Assembly: GCA_949316235.1 (NCBI GenBank)
Contig: OX438743.1
Span: 35,619,242-35,683,241, forward strand
Source: Oegoconia quadripuncta
Lineage: Eukaryota > Arthropoda > Insecta > Lepidoptera > Autostichidae
Direction of reading: 5' to 3'
DNA: 64,000 bases
Positions 31,600 through 46,470 of the stretch are shown here, in pieces (the first letter of the stretch is position 1; each line of letters begins with the position of its first letter). The translations under genes and the position numbers were made by a program. The notes beneath the pieces were generated by a model that was not told the DNA's origin, made no database searches, and was given only the letters and a program-made list of their open reading frames with translations.

Positions 31600-34500
31600 T
31601 GGCAAGAGTATATTAATCACGACGACAAAGTGATAAAATATATTCTTGAAAAATATTTTTTTTGGTACCTCCCTACACGTAAAGAATGGGGATGAATTTT
31701 CTTTCATTTTTGTACCCCATCGTGTGAGTTGTCGTTGAATAGGTCGTTCAAAAATATTACAGGTTATCTTAAACAGTTTTTCGTTCAGGGTTCCGTTTAA
31801 AAAATATTAAGCTTTAAAGTACTAATTTTGTTGGGGGGGTGCTAGACGGTTGGTTTTGGACAAGTAGACACGACAGTAGTTAATGAAGTTAAAAGTATAA
31901 CTATTACAGGTAAGTAGGTTTTACAAGGTTTTCAACTAAAAACTTATAACATATACTTTCCGCTGAAAATGATTTGTCAAGCAACAGAAAGCCCCCCTCT
32001 AACACATATTGTGAGAGCAAGTACGGAACCTTATATTGCGCGTGGTGCGACACGCACTTGGCCGATTTTTTATATATTTCTAACTCACAAATTAACGTGT
32101 TGCTGAAGGATGTTAGAGAGCTTTAATATTAAAAGCCACATTTCTACGAAGACATCAGCACCAACCAACATTGTCTTCTCGTTCGATTCCTACTACTCCC
32201 ACTAGAGAAATTATTGGGAATACGAACTATTACAATCGAATAGTGGATCCATACTATGTATGTAATGTCCCGGCTATCACGCCTAAACTGTTGAAACAAT
32301 CGTATTTAAATTTTGTAGACGTAGCCTCGAATCTGGAGAAGGACATAGGCTTTAAAATTAGAGTTTGCAATAAAGTAATTCCACGCAGGAGAAGCAGCAG
32401 GCGGAGTGCTATTCACCGCCAAAGTTACGAAACAAAAGCATCTCTTTCCCTCAATTAAATCAAAACAGACGTTATATGAATCAGCATAAAAGCAAATGTA
32501 GGGCAAATGCATAGACAGCAAATGGGGACGTTGGCGTGTGAGGCTGAGGCATAAAATCTAGTGACGGCATTTGACATCCATGTCGACGTAAAGTTTAAAG
32601 TGCAAGTCGCATGGGATGTTTAGCCCTAAACAAAAGCCACGCTAGACAGGCGAGTAGGCGATCGCAGATTTTTTTGTAAGCTCAGCATATACGAATGACG
32701 CTGGTGCTCGTCAATACTGATACTATTATACAGAATTATGGGTGTGTCCTATGGCAATATCTCTACAATGGACGCCTTTAGACATCTTTTACGAAATCCA
32801 TGGGGAAGACACGTATTGGAAGATCCACACAGGAAAAGAAAGACAAATATACGGGTACCTCGTCAATTTATACCACCAACTCTCTACGAATTATTACTTT
32901 TTGTTTGTACAGTCGGGCACAGGCCAATGTATACGGTCTGACAAAATTTTGAAAATGAACAGATTTGAAATTGAATGAAGGTATACCAATTATAGCTGGT
33001 GACCGTGACATCCTAACTCAAAGATCAGTAACAATTTTATTTGTTGCAAAGTTTCGTGTTATGTTAAGTTTGATTAATAATGACCAAAGTCACTCTTAAC
33101 CAAATTATTTCGGTAGAATAATTTTTTCAGTGTACAGTTTATAAAAGAAATAACTTAAACATTGCTTAATCGAGAACTTCGTTTTACAATTAGAAAGGAG
33201 GTTTTAAACAAAAAATACAATAGCGCAGAAATCTATGGTATTTTCTATATTTTATTCATTTTGCGACAATAACAACACAAAAGGACAATACATAGGAAAT
33301 GTCAGCATGAAATACTGTATAAGTACCTAATAATAAAATAAATGTCAAGACAGACAAATACTTTTGTACAAAACCCGCACAAGCTTACACACATCTCATA
33401 CAGTGACAGGTATTATTGGGCAAGGACGTTCAGTCTGAAGACTTGTGGATCACTGAACTTAATACAATGGTTGTAAACCAGTTTGATGAATTGTTTGTCT
33501 TGGATTTTAAAGCAGTTTCTGTACCGATAGCTTCGAGGAGAGGATGATATACCTGAAGGGAACTTTACGACTAAGTTCGTAGATCATCCATCAAAAAATT
33601 ATTATAAAATTTTATTTTGTAACATATAAGAGTAAATATATCATCTGATGATCTTCATTTGACAACACTGACTCCACAGAGAAAAAATTGAGAGAAGTAC
33701 AAGAATATGATGATAATGATGATGATTAGAGACTTCGAGGTTATGTTGCAGTGGGGATCAAAGTCTACCACGTCTGTAAAAAACCCCACTTGAGTTTAAA
33801 AACTCATCGATTAATCATTGTTTTTTTTCATAAATTGAAAATATAGAAATCCCCCGTGAAGTTACGATATCATACAGATACTCCAACCAACTGTATTAAA
33901 GGCTTAATATGGCTAATTGCAAATCAGCTCTTGATAATATAAAAAAAAACCCTATTTAAATCATTTCAGCCTTTTTGGTCCTAAATGCAACAGACATAGG
34001 CTTCAAACTCATAACACCCCTCTTTTGCGTTGGGATTTAAACACATAAATAAATAACAACTGGTAACGGGAACATTTAACTTATAAAAGTTACACAAATT
34101 GAAAATTTAAATTGCAAAACGATTTCAATTGTTTATCTATCCTACGCACGTTGTGGTCGTCAAGTGATTATTACATCTATTAACAATGGATAAGCTTTTC
34201 GGGTGATTATTGGCTTAATTTATTTACGGAGAACAAAGAGATCTCGATTTGATTACAGACTTGCAAATCATATTCCCTAGCTGGACAACATTTCCGTATC
34301 TACTAGAGCAAAATTTATGGAAGGTGATGAAGCCGCCAAATTGTACTGTTCTGTGTCGTTTACTTATGTTGTGCAAAAAAGATGTATTCTGTTTGTTTCT
34401 TTATTTATTATTAGTTAGATCAGTTTCATTTAGGTTTTAACATCCTGTGAAACTCTATGCAATTTTAAATCAGACAAGGACACTCGACCCTAATTTTAAG

Positions 34501-37500
34501 TAAAATATTGTTTAGAATGTACAGTCGGGGAAATTTAAACATCTACATAGTAAGTATCAAAGCAAAATTATTTTTATTTAAAGTCAATAGTATGAAAAAT
34601 GATTATCTACTTTATTTATTTATACTACTTATTTCTAGCACAAGACAAATAAGACAAGTCTCTTTAACATAATTTTAGATAATTCGATTTCCTATTACAA
34701 AATTAAATGGTTTTACAACTGTAGACATGTCAAACTACTGTACCTATCTCAACAATAATGTTTGCATTCCAAAACAGTTGACGGACTCTGGACAGCCCTG
34801 GATAATAAACCAATTGTACGTTGAGCGTCTCTCGCGACCAGTAATTCTTTAATAAGTTCTGATCTAGATCACTACGGGGTCTTCAGATACTCAATTTTAA
34901 GAAACACAGGCACTCCAATGTTCGGATAATATTACATACAATATAGTATAACATTATGCTACATAGAGGAACACGAAACTCGAGTACGGTTTAAATTTAA
35001 AATGTGATAACACAACATACATAATTCACGTCTTGCACCTCACAATATGCTTCATAGATAAACATTTTGGCACGAACGTTAGGTTACCTGAACATGAAGG
35101 AGGGGTGACGTGGCGTGTAATGACTTTAGTAATTCAGGTGAGATTTATTTCTTTACGAGGGCCTGAAAGCCTCTCCTTTGTGAAAAATAACGAAAACGTC
35201 TTGAATACAAATCGTGTAAATTTCACCTAAATCACAGGGGATCCCAACGACGGCCGTCACAAGATTGATCAGCATCACCCAGCATGCGCGCGTGCCCAGC
35301 GCTTTATACAGACGGTGATAATTTTTTTATGTGACGTCACCATTACTGACTGATGACTAAATAACTACACATAAAAGCATGTTTACATAACCTAACAACA
35401 AACTAGTTCAGTGCAAATCATACAACCATTCCGTACGTAAATTAAATACTAACTCAGTAAAAGCCATAAATATAAGAATAAAACAATAAAATGGAGTTGT
35501 TGCGTTACTGATAAGCTAGTTTTCCCGTCTTTAAAGACTATAAATGATTTCAATAATTATTTATGCAAGCTATTCAAGGATCGTATTCAAAGATGTCATT
35601 ATTTTCTTCTATTAGGAACTAGCCAGAGCGTGCCCTTTTACATTTTCCTTGCATAACAAAAAGCGAACCAATCTAGCCAGTATATGTACTTTTGCTAATA
35701 GAATTAAAACCACCTTAGACTTTGACAATTGGATTAGCGTTATTTGGAGAAGTTTATTGGATACGGAGCACGCGAGGCGCCACGAACATCGCACCTGACC
35801 GAAGCCGTCACGCTCTCACCTTACATTTCGAACTCATTTACAATCCAATTATAAAAACCTAAATGGTGTAATGAAATCAATACTACACTAACACTATCGA
35901 ATTTCAAGAAAAGACTCAACGTAACAAATGGTTGTCTCTGGACATGATGCCTGCTCTTAGAATAAGGTATTAAGTAACTCAAATAAGGGCTTTTTTACAG
36001 AATAAACAACATCGGTTTTAAACGCACCGCGAAACTCATCAAGGAAAATAAATTAAGTAAATACAAAACCGTAAAGTTGCGACACAGACCTAGTAACTGA
36101 CACTTTCATCACACAGATTATTTTGGCTGATTTCCACCTCCTTATTTGGTCAAAATGATGAAAAATTTACTTGTTAATTGGACTATAATAAGCCAAAACA
36201 AACTTTAACCGTACTTATTAATACCATAACTTATTTTCAGAAACAGAAGGGAACTCTTACACACATCTATCCAAAGTTAGCCATGTAACGAACACTTAAT
36301 ATCTGTCAGACGTACAGGAAAAATATGGAATAGTTTCAACACCATAGCAGGTACTAAAACAAAAACATTTACACATTCCTTCGTATACAGGACACGCCAG
36401 ACACATGTGGAACGTTTATTGATTTTTTAACATGAACAATAATCATATTTTTAGCATTCACAATAGGATACGCGGGCGTTGCATTTCTCTGCTAAGCAGT
36501 CACAACTGGGTGCACAACACCATTGTTCTCGGAAGATGACACCGTGTTGGTCTGGAGCTTGGGTTTACAGCCTTTGAATCCAAGGCCCCGTTGTCGCGAC
36601 AGACTAACCGCAGATAATGGGAGAACCGGTCGCACCACCTCTATGACGCATCGACTGCCTCGGAAAGAGTATCCTTGTTTGTTGCTACGCTCTTTTATAG
36701 CTTCTATTTACTTTTTATAGGAAGTTGACTTTGCAATATGAAGGAACGGGGAAGTAAATTATTCATTCATTCAAACTCGAATTACATTTATAGCGAAAAC
36801 TATAAAATAAAAACTAGTTCAAATGGGAGCATTGCATTTCAAATTATCAGTATGGTTTTTTGGCGAATCGATCTGACCTAAATGATAATAGTAATCGAAG
36901 TTAATGACCCTACAAATAAATTTGACTTTTTTCAAGTATTTCAAGATTTGGTTCGAATGTAATGATGATTAGTGAATGTTGTACGCGAATTGTATAATTA
37001 AGAAAAGTGGTTCCCCACAAAAAAAAACGAATCGCGTAAAGAACGAGTCGATGCCTTCGAGAATTAAGAAGGGATAGAAACGTTATCCATATCAATAAAC
37101 ATTAGACGTAGGTATCAGGATGGGATCAAATTGATAACTTAAAAATGCACATGACATTGATAGAGACTGACTGTTTCAAGTTCGTGATCTGATAAATGAT
37201 GCAGGTGACGAACTAACTCTGCAGATTAACCAATTTCAGATTAAAGTGACGCAAACAAACGATCAATAACAATATGGTGGCTGGAAAAAATGCTACTGGA
37301 AAAGGGTGGCGGATAATTCTTTCATAAATAAAAGCTTACAGAACGTATAAAATTGACGTAGAGACCCGGCCCTGCCTGTCATAGCGTCTAATTATAAATC
37401 ATCACTGATTTGTGTGGCCGAGAATTACTTTGAAAATAATTCTGGGCGTATTTCCAAAGCTGACTATGTTTGTGACGATACTGTTACGTGTTTACGCGAA

Positions 37501-39486
37501 TTAAGAGGTCACACACTGACACGGCATACGTCGCATTCTACGAATACGCTACTCACAACTATGATGAACACTACATTTTTTACAAAGCTGAAATGGCAAT
37601 ACCGAATTTCAGCATTCATTACTGTGTTCAATAGAGTTGTAGAACAGCACTCGACCTATAAATTCTTGAAACTTGATAAGTTAAGTCCCTCACAAGACGA
37701 AGGAATCCACTAAGATTAGTATTTTTTTTTCAGGGTAACATTCAAGACTTGCTGGTATAACATTACAAATACTAACTTTGATGTTTATTTGCAGTGAGAC
37801 CATCACTTTTACACACTAGTTTTATCAAATGTGCAGATTTGGTTCACAGTAAAACCATTACAAAGAAGAAACTAACTCACTGATCTATCATATTCCTTTT
37901 TAGAGAAGCACAAAGCATTTTTCGATTTTATCTCTAGGCGTAGAAAGAAATCCCGTAATTTTTGTAGTTAAAACCAGGAAAATGGGGCTTAGACTTATGG
38001 TAAGAAATTAAGAAAGACGTACGACGACGACAATAGGAGACTGATAATTTGTACAAGAATTGCGTTATTTCTATTAACGTTAAAATCGGTGTCCTTTTCT
38101 ACCCTCGTTATTTTTGTAGTAAAAACCTTAAAAATTACTATTCAGAAACTTTCAACATATACAAATGTGAGGGTTTACTTGAGAGGCATTTGAAAGGCGG
38201 AGCTTTTCGCGGAGGTGTTATTTAAAATAGACGATGGGAATTACCCATCCTTGGAATTTATGGCCAACATTTCCTATAACTAAATTTAGATACATTATAG
38301 TTACCAGACTAAGTAACTGCTAGAAAGTATCTTGGCATAAAGCATCGAGAAACCCATAGAATGGTTGTGCAAGCGTGCTACACCAAAAAAACGATAACGC
38401 CAGCTGAAAGTTGAAAGACATTTAAGTTTTCGAATACAAACAAATTGATTCTATTATTCAAATGACTACGCAGAAGAATTTCTGATTAGTTTTAATTCTT
38501 CTGATCTTTCACCATAGTTCTTCAAGTTGAAGCACCTGTAATGTTGTTAGGAAATAGTCGGCCTAATTTGTGCAATTAGAATACAGGTAAAAGCATAACA
38601 ATGTTGTAGAATATAAGTAGAACATTAGCGTCTGACTTAGCTAGGAATAGTTTTATAAACCTTTCCGAGTTTAAAATAATACAGTTTCCTCTCAAGTTAT
38701 GCTTTGCCGTGACCATCGAAAATACCAAGCGAGGCGTTGAAAATGGTCATGGTTAGCTATCTGGCATGTTATAGGGTGAGCTCAGCTCCATCAATAGTCT
38801 GACCATCTTAGCCCCAAAGACTACAAACTTAGTTTACACCCAGACATTGGGCTAAGATGACCACCTCACTAATATCCAAAGACTTTAATGTACGAGTATT
38901 GTACCTACTGTACATTCCGACGAATTTAGACATTATGAAAAGTTTGCAATACGATATCTATCTTATCAATGGGCGTGAAATATGATACAGTTTAAATTAC
39001 GTCTTTATTTGACAGCCAGTCTTTATTCCAAATCTTTATTGCAGCAAAACTACAACCATCACGATCGTTTCATGTACTTTTACGTGCCCGCAATAATCAC
39101 ACACTAATTCGATTATGTGGTATTATGTGTTAATCTTTCCTAAAGTCCCTAAAAAGATTCAGGCAGATAACGCGAAAAATAAACATCTTAGAAAAACAGT
39201 TTCCCACCAAATACAAATATGATTTACACATTTGTTAAAAGTGCGAAGCAATTCCCGGATTTGGATTACTTACACGTGAGTTTGTATGCGTTTGGCCTTA
39301 ATCACATCAAAAGTGGATATGAAAGTGAGAGAAACAAAATTATAATTTCACACTTTTTCGCCATTAACTAAAATGGTATAAAAAAACTTTGACGCAAAAT
39401 TCGTAGAAAAATCGGATTTGAACACGGAATACAAAAGGACAAAAAAAAAAGAATTATGACGGTTTTTGTTTGAATGTGAGCAGTTT
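31600..39486. other. sgg intron 1, largely unassigned
   Basis: AT-rich intron with many short frames. None (for example 32171-32458, 32738-32978, 37414-37713) has recognisable homology, supporting splice sites or a composition change. A GAT-rich microsatellite lies at 33707-33727, and a decayed copy of the 'cataacacccctc' repeat at about 33955-34040. Confidence 0.5.
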
Positions 39487-39781
39487 TAGGTCCGTAATAA
39501 AAAACCAATCTCAATACAAGTCTTGAGGCTGTATCACCCGAGATGCGTCTTAAGAAGTTGACGCTATCTCAAGCTCCGTGCTAATTTATAAACCAATCTT
39601 GAGGTCTATTCAGCTGAGGTCACTTCTCAAATATGAATGATAGTCTTGAGTTCCGTTTATTAATACGTGAAACTCTCAAGTGAGTACTGCTTGAGTAAGC
39701 ACGTGCTTTTTAGGTCTCAAGTTCGGTTTATTAATCAACACGTTTACTTGAGACCGGTCCGGGTTTATTAATACGGGCCTA
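39487..39781. mobile_element. GGCCCGTAT-end MITE, copy 2
   Basis: The left end TAGGTCCGTAATAAA and the right end TTTATTAATACGGGCCTA are inverted and flanked by TA. The interior repeats the words CTTGAG/CTCAAG in both orientations, so most of the 295-bp unit can self-pair. Confidence 0.65.
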
Positions 39782-40494
39782 AAACTCGTGTAGTCAACAT
39801 CGGTAGAGCGATTTCGCTTCGCAACATTTGCAATATTCCTCGTTGGGACTTAATATGCGTAAGAATTCATTTGTTTTAATTTAACTTAATACTAGTAGTT
39901 TTTATTATTTTTCAAACAGTTGTTAAAGTCTCGTCCAAAGTATTCATAAGAGCTTTTGTCTATGGGATGATAAATAATAAAGATAACTTATTCAAGTCAG
40001 TGCCTAATTAAGAACTGATATCTAATAAATAAAATAACAGACTGTAACAACATATTTACCTTCACAGAAATTTATGTATTTGAAATTTTTGTATTGTGTA
40101 TCAAATTTTATGTCAAGTTGAGGCGGAGTAGGATTGCTGTAGCTATGTGTACATTGTATTTGAAGGTCTAGCGGTGCTGAAAACATGTTGACCAAGCTAT
40201 ATACACACCACTTGACATTATTAGAAAACTATTTCAGTCTGGAAATTCGCTTAAATGTTCAATAAATCTGAACCTTAGACAAATAATCTAATTAAGTAGG
40301 TAATACATTCATTAATCAATCATGCCCTTAGGTGTGCGTTAATTTATATAGGATCGTAATGGAATAGCAAGCGCTGTCGAACCCACTGGGGGGCCGGGTT
40401 ATAGGATCGCAGTTTTACCCTAGTTTACATAAATAAAGTAACTAGTTATCATCCACTCGTTCATCGTCATTCAATTGAACCGGCAAAAATTAAC

Positions 40495-40640
40495 AAAATC
40501 AATCTAATCAAAATCAAAAAATGCTTTATTTTGTAGGTAGATACACAGGGTACATTTAAAATAGTCAGATTTTACATTTTTTAAGCTACTGCTTGTTCAA
40601 AAGTCACTTTTCCCCTGAGAACAAGCAAGAAACTCGAGAG
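40495..40640 (-). repeat. non-LTR/SINE 3' end, minus orientation
   Basis: A run of AATCAAAATCAAAAAATG-like units is followed by CTTTATTTTGTAGGTAGATA and CACAGGGTACA. This is a common lepidopteran retroposon 3' end read backwards. The family is not named with certainty. Confidence 0.5.
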
Positions 40641-41424
40641 GTTGCTCTTTTTATTCCGATACAATTATTCCGATCTCTATTTTCGGCGCACATCATCAGA
40701 TACATCAGAAGATACATCAGAAGTCCATCAAACGGAATAGTAGAAATCGATTCACAATAATTGAATAGAAAACGTTCTATTCTGAACTTAGTTCAAAATT
40801 AACATTATTTTTGTTTGAATATGGAATGCAATTCCGACCACGACAATGACTAACGAGTCTTAGTTGATAAAACGAAAATCCGACACACACAATACATACC
40901 TCTCATAATAAAATAACTTTACAATGCCTAAACTACCATCACAGAATAAATATAGAGCTACCAATTAGTAACCACCTAATTAATTTTTTAATGCTATTTA
41001 AGTAACCGTTACACATTATAACATTTCCTGTTAAGTTTTATGTGCTAAAGAAACATCATCCTCATCTATTTCTCGTTATAATATATATTTTTTTTTTAAA
41101 CAAAGCAGCAAGTAGTACATCCCCAATCCCCCACCTGGTGGAAAGTGATTACTACTGACCATGACATCTGTATAACCTCGCAGAGATCGATACATAAAAT
41201 ATTACTACAAGAAAAACACGTTAATTACCCGCCCTCAAACAAGGATATCCACATAACAATGAGAACCATAATGTAATACTGGGGGCAAACAGCAACATAC
41301 CCCGCACCTGTTTTGAAAATTTAAACCCGGAATTTCACGTGGCAATCAAGGACCAACGTAACTGTAATAGACATCAAAAGAGATGACTAAGGAATTACAA
41401 GAATAGATATTAAACCTTCCGTAC

Positions 41425-41578
41425 CAAGTTTCTTGACAAATATCACCGGATCGGCAGATTTTGCCCGCCCATGCTTGCTGCCCGGATCAGCGTTAACAGT
41501 GTAAGTGCCGCGGCGACGCAGCATCACTCCCGCGAATATCTCGCTGCCCACGTAACGTACAGTTCCGCATACACCGCA
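41425..41578 (-). other. candidate GC-rich coding exon in sgg intron 1
   Basis: The minus strand is open from an AG at 41580-41579 to a donor GTACGG after 41425: 51 codons plus one base, phase 1. A start at the internal ATG (41524) would give 33 codons plus one base, MLRRRGTYTV.... The phase-1 end would splice in frame to 30287 or 18612, so this could be another alternative 5' exon of sgg. The reading contains GTVRYVG, as in the first strand of CAP-Gly domains, but the rest does not follow that domain. The opposite strand is also open here, so a fossil of a repeat is equally possible. GC content is well above that of the flanks. Confidence 0.22.
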
Positions 41579-42570
41579 CTGAGCTGATCATGCTCATTCA
41601 CTAGCACGATTCACGTTCAAGCACTGATGATTCCTCTATACGAATGACATAGTCACTAGAACAAACGATACGATAGATTGTTTTCAAATTACTCGTGCAC
41701 TGGATAGTACTGTAGCGATAGAACTAAGGATGTGGGTTAACGAACCAATTGGTAATTTTGCAACATGCACCGGCGGTGACCACGCCGCTCGACTGTGACC
41801 GAGCCGACACCGCCGAGCGAAAGGTAACTCGAAAACCGAGAGTGCGTTGGCACGGTTCTTCCGCGAATGACAGGATGGGACAGTCAAACCGACGGCCGCG
41901 AGATAGCGAGATCGCAAAACCACTGATAACGCACGCGATAGCTGTTGCGGGTAACTGTCTATATGTTACAACAACCATTACTATACGTACACTAGTTGAA
42001 AATTTAAAATCAACTGCGTAAATAGTTATGAATATAACGGTAGGCACAGCGCTAGAAAATCTTTGAAAGTTTTCATCATAGGTGAAGGAGCCTTACACAA
42101 GGAATTAACACTACTCACTTTCAATTTCGTAAGTGTTCAATGAGGAAAAATAACATTAACATAACGAACGCGTGTAGTACAACTACAGAAGTGTAACAGC
42201 CATCTCATTAGTAAGCCACGAATCATGCTGCCAGGCTGCGTTGCTATGTTATTAAAAATGCAAAACTCGCGCCCGCCGATGTGTTTAACCGCCAAGGGTC
42301 TGCTTGTTGAATTTTTTAAGCCCCAGCCACACTTCAACATCGGGTTTAGATCGGAATTAACCGATTTCCGCACGGGTTAATTTAGATTTTAGAAAGGTTT
42401 AAGATCGTAGCAGTACGGTAGCCATCTTTCACAATATGGTAATTTTATAATAACAATATAGGAAAGACAAGTTGAAAGGAAAAGAGAGGTCCAGACCAGG
42501 TATTTTTCTACCACCAACTAAAAAAGAACAAACTTATATCATATAAATAATATAAATTGATGCTAATAAA

Positions 42571-42680
42571 AAATATTTATATAAATATCCATGATTCGGG
42601 AATAAATGTTCGTGTTCATCACACAAACATTTAGCCCTAGCGGGATTAGAACCTGCAATCGTTCCTTTGAAGGCAGGGTG
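42571..42680 (-). repeat. SINE head and mid fragment, minus orientation
   Basis: It carries the inverse of TCATGGATATTTATATAAAT and a decayed B box (GGTTCTAATCC) of the SINE family at 2541-2778, truncated at the 3' side. Confidence 0.7.
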
Positions 42681-45600
42681 CGACGGATGGTAGGGTTTCA
42701 CCCTGGGATGTATGGGAATAATGGAGTTAGGCGCCGTAAAAGGTGAGACAAGGCCGTGAGATCCGCACCTATATATTTATAATATAGAAATATTTATTGT
42801 AACAATTTTTATGTGCTGTTGAAATCACTAGCTTATGAGGAATAAATTCTGAGCGCCTCGGTGTGAAGCGCATCACATTGCAAGACCTCTGTATTTGAGG
42901 TCAAAAGCATGATGAGCTGCTTGCTTCTTTGTCAAACTGTGTGACTTTTATTAATTACATTAAAAAATCTTTTATTATATCCTTTTAAGCACTTTAATTT
43001 GTAAATTTAATTATGTATCGAAATATTAAAATATTGTCAAATATTTACAATCAGATGTAAATTGCGAAATATAAAAATATAGGTAACCTCTGACTTCACA
43101 TGCTTGATTTTGTGATAGATGGACTACTACAGTTAAGTTCGATAATTTACTAAAGTTAAGCATGAAATATCTGTGCCTAATGATGATGAGGAAATATCTC
43201 TAATATTAAAATTATTAAAAGGGATGCCTACCATTTGTTATCTTGGATGGATTTAATACAATGGATTGGTTCATTATTTTGGTTTTTAAGTGTTACTGTA
43301 ACACTAAAAATAGAATTGTGGGCGAAATAGGTAAAAGGTATTTAAGATTAATAGTTAGTTATGCATTTCCGTAAAATAACACCAGATGTGATTAATCATA
43401 CTAAAAATTATAGGTACCGTAAATAAACAAAAAAAAATAAAAAAAATACGTGCAACTCTCTATAGACACCTCTTTGTACTTTAAACCCTTGACAAAATGG
43501 ACAGGCGGTCGTCGAATAGTGGTCATCAGAACCCTGCTTTGCTGTTTTACTCTACTACTGGAAAGTTAATAAAATAGTCTGGAACTGGCAGTGAATAGAT
43601 TTGCATACCTATAAATGGGTGGTCAGCAATATACCCCTAAAAGCATAATGTACAGTATGAAAAATACACATGGCATTTGTCATAGATTTGAAAAGCATGT
43701 AATATTGATATTTTCTTCTCAAAGTTCTTTAAATAATACAATTGAAATTATTAAAATATTTGTAATTGAAGTTATAAATTTTGTTTGGCGTAACACACAA
43801 TAAAGTATATTACTCTTCAAAAAAATAATCTTATTTTATTGTTATATTGACAATTATTCGCCAATAAATACCACCCACTTTTCATTTTATCTTATCAGAT
43901 ATCGTAACGTGCTAGAGAATGATTGAACAGACAGTTCAGAAATTATTTCGGCGTAGATAGACAGCGGCTGTAGCAATATTTTAACTGCATGTTAAAAAGA
44001 AGTTCAATTAGTAACTTTGAAAAATACAATGTACCACTTTCAATCATAAAGTAAGACAGTTTCATTGTGTTTTTAAAAATATAATCAGTTAGAAATTATT
44101 GACAACAGTGTTTCTTAAATTTTTTGCTAATTTTGTCTTACAAGTGGATACCTCATAACAGCATGTAAATTTTAGGAGTTATAATGGTTAAGGTTAATCT
44201 TTATGATTAATTCGCTGATGTTGATGAGGTATTACCAATTTATGCAAATTATAATCATAACTAATTTATGTTATACTAACAGGAGATATTTAAATGCTTG
44301 AATAGTACTCTTTTATTACTCAAAATTACTCAAAATTTTTTTTGTTGAGATCATACATATAAATCATATCTAACTTTAACAAAATTAAAAGAGTGGCTGT
44401 TATTTCATAAACAACTATTTTCTTGACGAGAACAAAGATCTATATCTACTCAACCTGAAATGTGAAAATAACTGAAATAGTTCATATATAATGAAATGCA
44501 TACAATGGAATAAGAAACATAACTGCACCAATAATTATGAATGTCTAGTTAAAACAGTAAGTATTAAGTTTTTACTTGAATAAGAATTACTTTTAGTAAC
44601 TTAAATTTTTTTATCTGTAAATCTTATTAAGTAAATCAAGTAAATGACAAATTTTATGGATCCAGGTAAACTTACATTTTAATTTAAGAAACAATTATTA
44701 ATGAGTTTATGGATATTATAAAGGCAAGTAACTATGTTAAATACTTACTTGATAATCCGAAACTTGACTAAATGCTAATTGACTTTTTTTTTTTAATATA
44801 ATTATTAGCATCCACTACACATTTGTTCATTTTAGTACTACGACTTTACGACCCTTGGGCATTGGCACAATTGTAGTGTTAGAGTGAGCTCTACAAAGCC
44901 ACAAGCGCCTCAAGAATCTCTTCTTACCTTACCTTTGGATAAGCATTGTTATCCAGTATTAGGCACTCTTTCACATGAGTCAAACCTGAGACATCTATTA
45001 AGTGAAGTTTCTAATATGATAATATTTATGTATCATTCAGGAGTAAACAGGAATTGTTTTTTATAAAATTATTTATTATTAAGATAAAATCTGTAATCAA
45101 TCTCTCAAGCTCAAGAAAGAAATGGGTGAATCTTTAATTTAAATAATTAACTCATTATTTTCTTATGAACCGGGCTTTACTTATTTGAAATCAAATTAAA
45201 TATCCAGCACAATGTTGAGCATTTTAGATGATATTGTCATAATTTATAAAATACTTACTCATTCTAATCAATATTCTTGCATACTCAATACAATTAAATA
45301 TGAATACAGCAAAGTCTATTTTGCCTCATTGAGTCTGAAATAATAGCTTTATAATGTTAATTGATCTTTGCTTATCAAATATTCAAGTTGAATATATGTA
45401 ATGTAATGAGTATTACAATTTAAATAGGTAATACATTTGTAAACTAGATACATCACTCAAGTACCTCATTAATTGAGTGCTCAACTATAAATTGTTATGA
45501 AGAATAGTAAAATAATTGGCTAGTTACTAACAGGTTCAATAAGTAATAGGGATAACACTGGACTGAGTTCAATGGGCTGACTTTCTGACATACCACAAGA

Positions 45601-46280
45601 TCAGAGAAACTTTTGTTCTTTAGACAACAGGGTAAGGTAGACTTACCACTACCTACCAGGCCTTCACTCCACATCCAAGGGTTGTTAAATACACACAAAG
45701 AGCTGACACATGAAGTCACAAAGGACTGGTTTATTTTAATTACAGACAATGTGATGTCAGGACTTTAGGGTTATATTGGATGAACTGTTTTGTGCAAGAT
45801 CATAATTTAGATAAACACAAATATTGGCTTGGTAACCAAAATTACGTCACATTATGTGTAACCTCAAAGTGATAGTAAAACTAATAGAAATTGAAGAACT
45901 AGTTTCTCATTATTACTTCATTGATATTTCACTCACAGGTTAGATATAAAAATTATAGGAATACTGAAAATATCGCATGATCTATGCGAGATAATCGTGG
46001 AATACTACGCATTTCCCGAAAATTGTTTTTTGACATGATATCTGTCACACGCCAGGGCATATGTGGCAGAAAGGAAGCTTAGCCTGTGGCCATTTTTGAA
46101 ATGCTACGTACGTGGTAAGGGCCGCGGCTGATATTGATTTAGAAATTAGATAGGTTGGATAGTTCAGTAAAAGTTGATTTGTGGCAGTTCGCAGCCATAT
46201 TTAAAATTGTCAGTATCGAGATACGTCACAGGCGTAGGAAATCACGATGGCCGACAAAAGAATGGTTAGGTGGTACTTAC
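42681..46280. other. sgg intron 1, proximal part
   Basis: Very AT-rich, with many short frames of low complexity. The minus frame at 45495-45749 contains GLVGSGKST, which resembles a Walker A loop but has no supporting context. Nothing is called. Confidence 0.55.
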
Positions 46281-46389
46281 TGCTAATTTTTACGCCTCCT
46301 AGAGGTGGTTTTTGTGGTTGGTTATCGAATGTCTTTCGAACGGATTTGCTGCCCTCGGCGAACGATGTGGTCCTAGGGCGTCCGCTCAT
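46281..46389 (-). CDS. sgg: sgg coding exon 1 (canonical N-terminus)
   Basis: The exon starts at an ATG (46389-46387) and encodes 36 codons plus one base, beginning MSGRPRTTSFAEG and ending LGGVKIS. Drosophila Shaggy begins MSGRPRTSSFAEG, so the start is secure. The Ser in RTTSFAE is the site that Akt phosphorylates to inhibit GSK-3 (known for the family: Ser9 in GSK-3 beta). The donor after AAAATTAGCA is GTAAGT, leaving phase 1. That phase fits either the cassette exon at 30287 or, directly, the kinase exon at 18612, where A plus GC rebuilds a Ser before KDGSK. This exon carries the inhibitory pseudosubstrate tail, so isoforms that replace it would escape Akt control. Confidence 0.95.
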
Positions 46390-46470
46390 TATTATAGGTA
46401 TAAAATAAACGGCCTTAGAATCCTGAACTTCATAGATACTTCACATTTCTCGTTACCACCCTTGCACTCG

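Noticed and set aside
32171..32978. Two adjacent plus-strand frames, considered as exons of a gene nested in sgg intron 1
   Set aside because: No donor/acceptor pair of compatible phase joins them, the first begins with TTG rather than ATG, and composition does not differ from the intron.
45495..45749. Minus-strand frame with GLVGSGKST, like a Walker A loop
   Set aside because: There is no Walker B, no flanking beta-strand pattern, no splice context, and the codons lie in low-complexity AT-rich DNA. A chance match.
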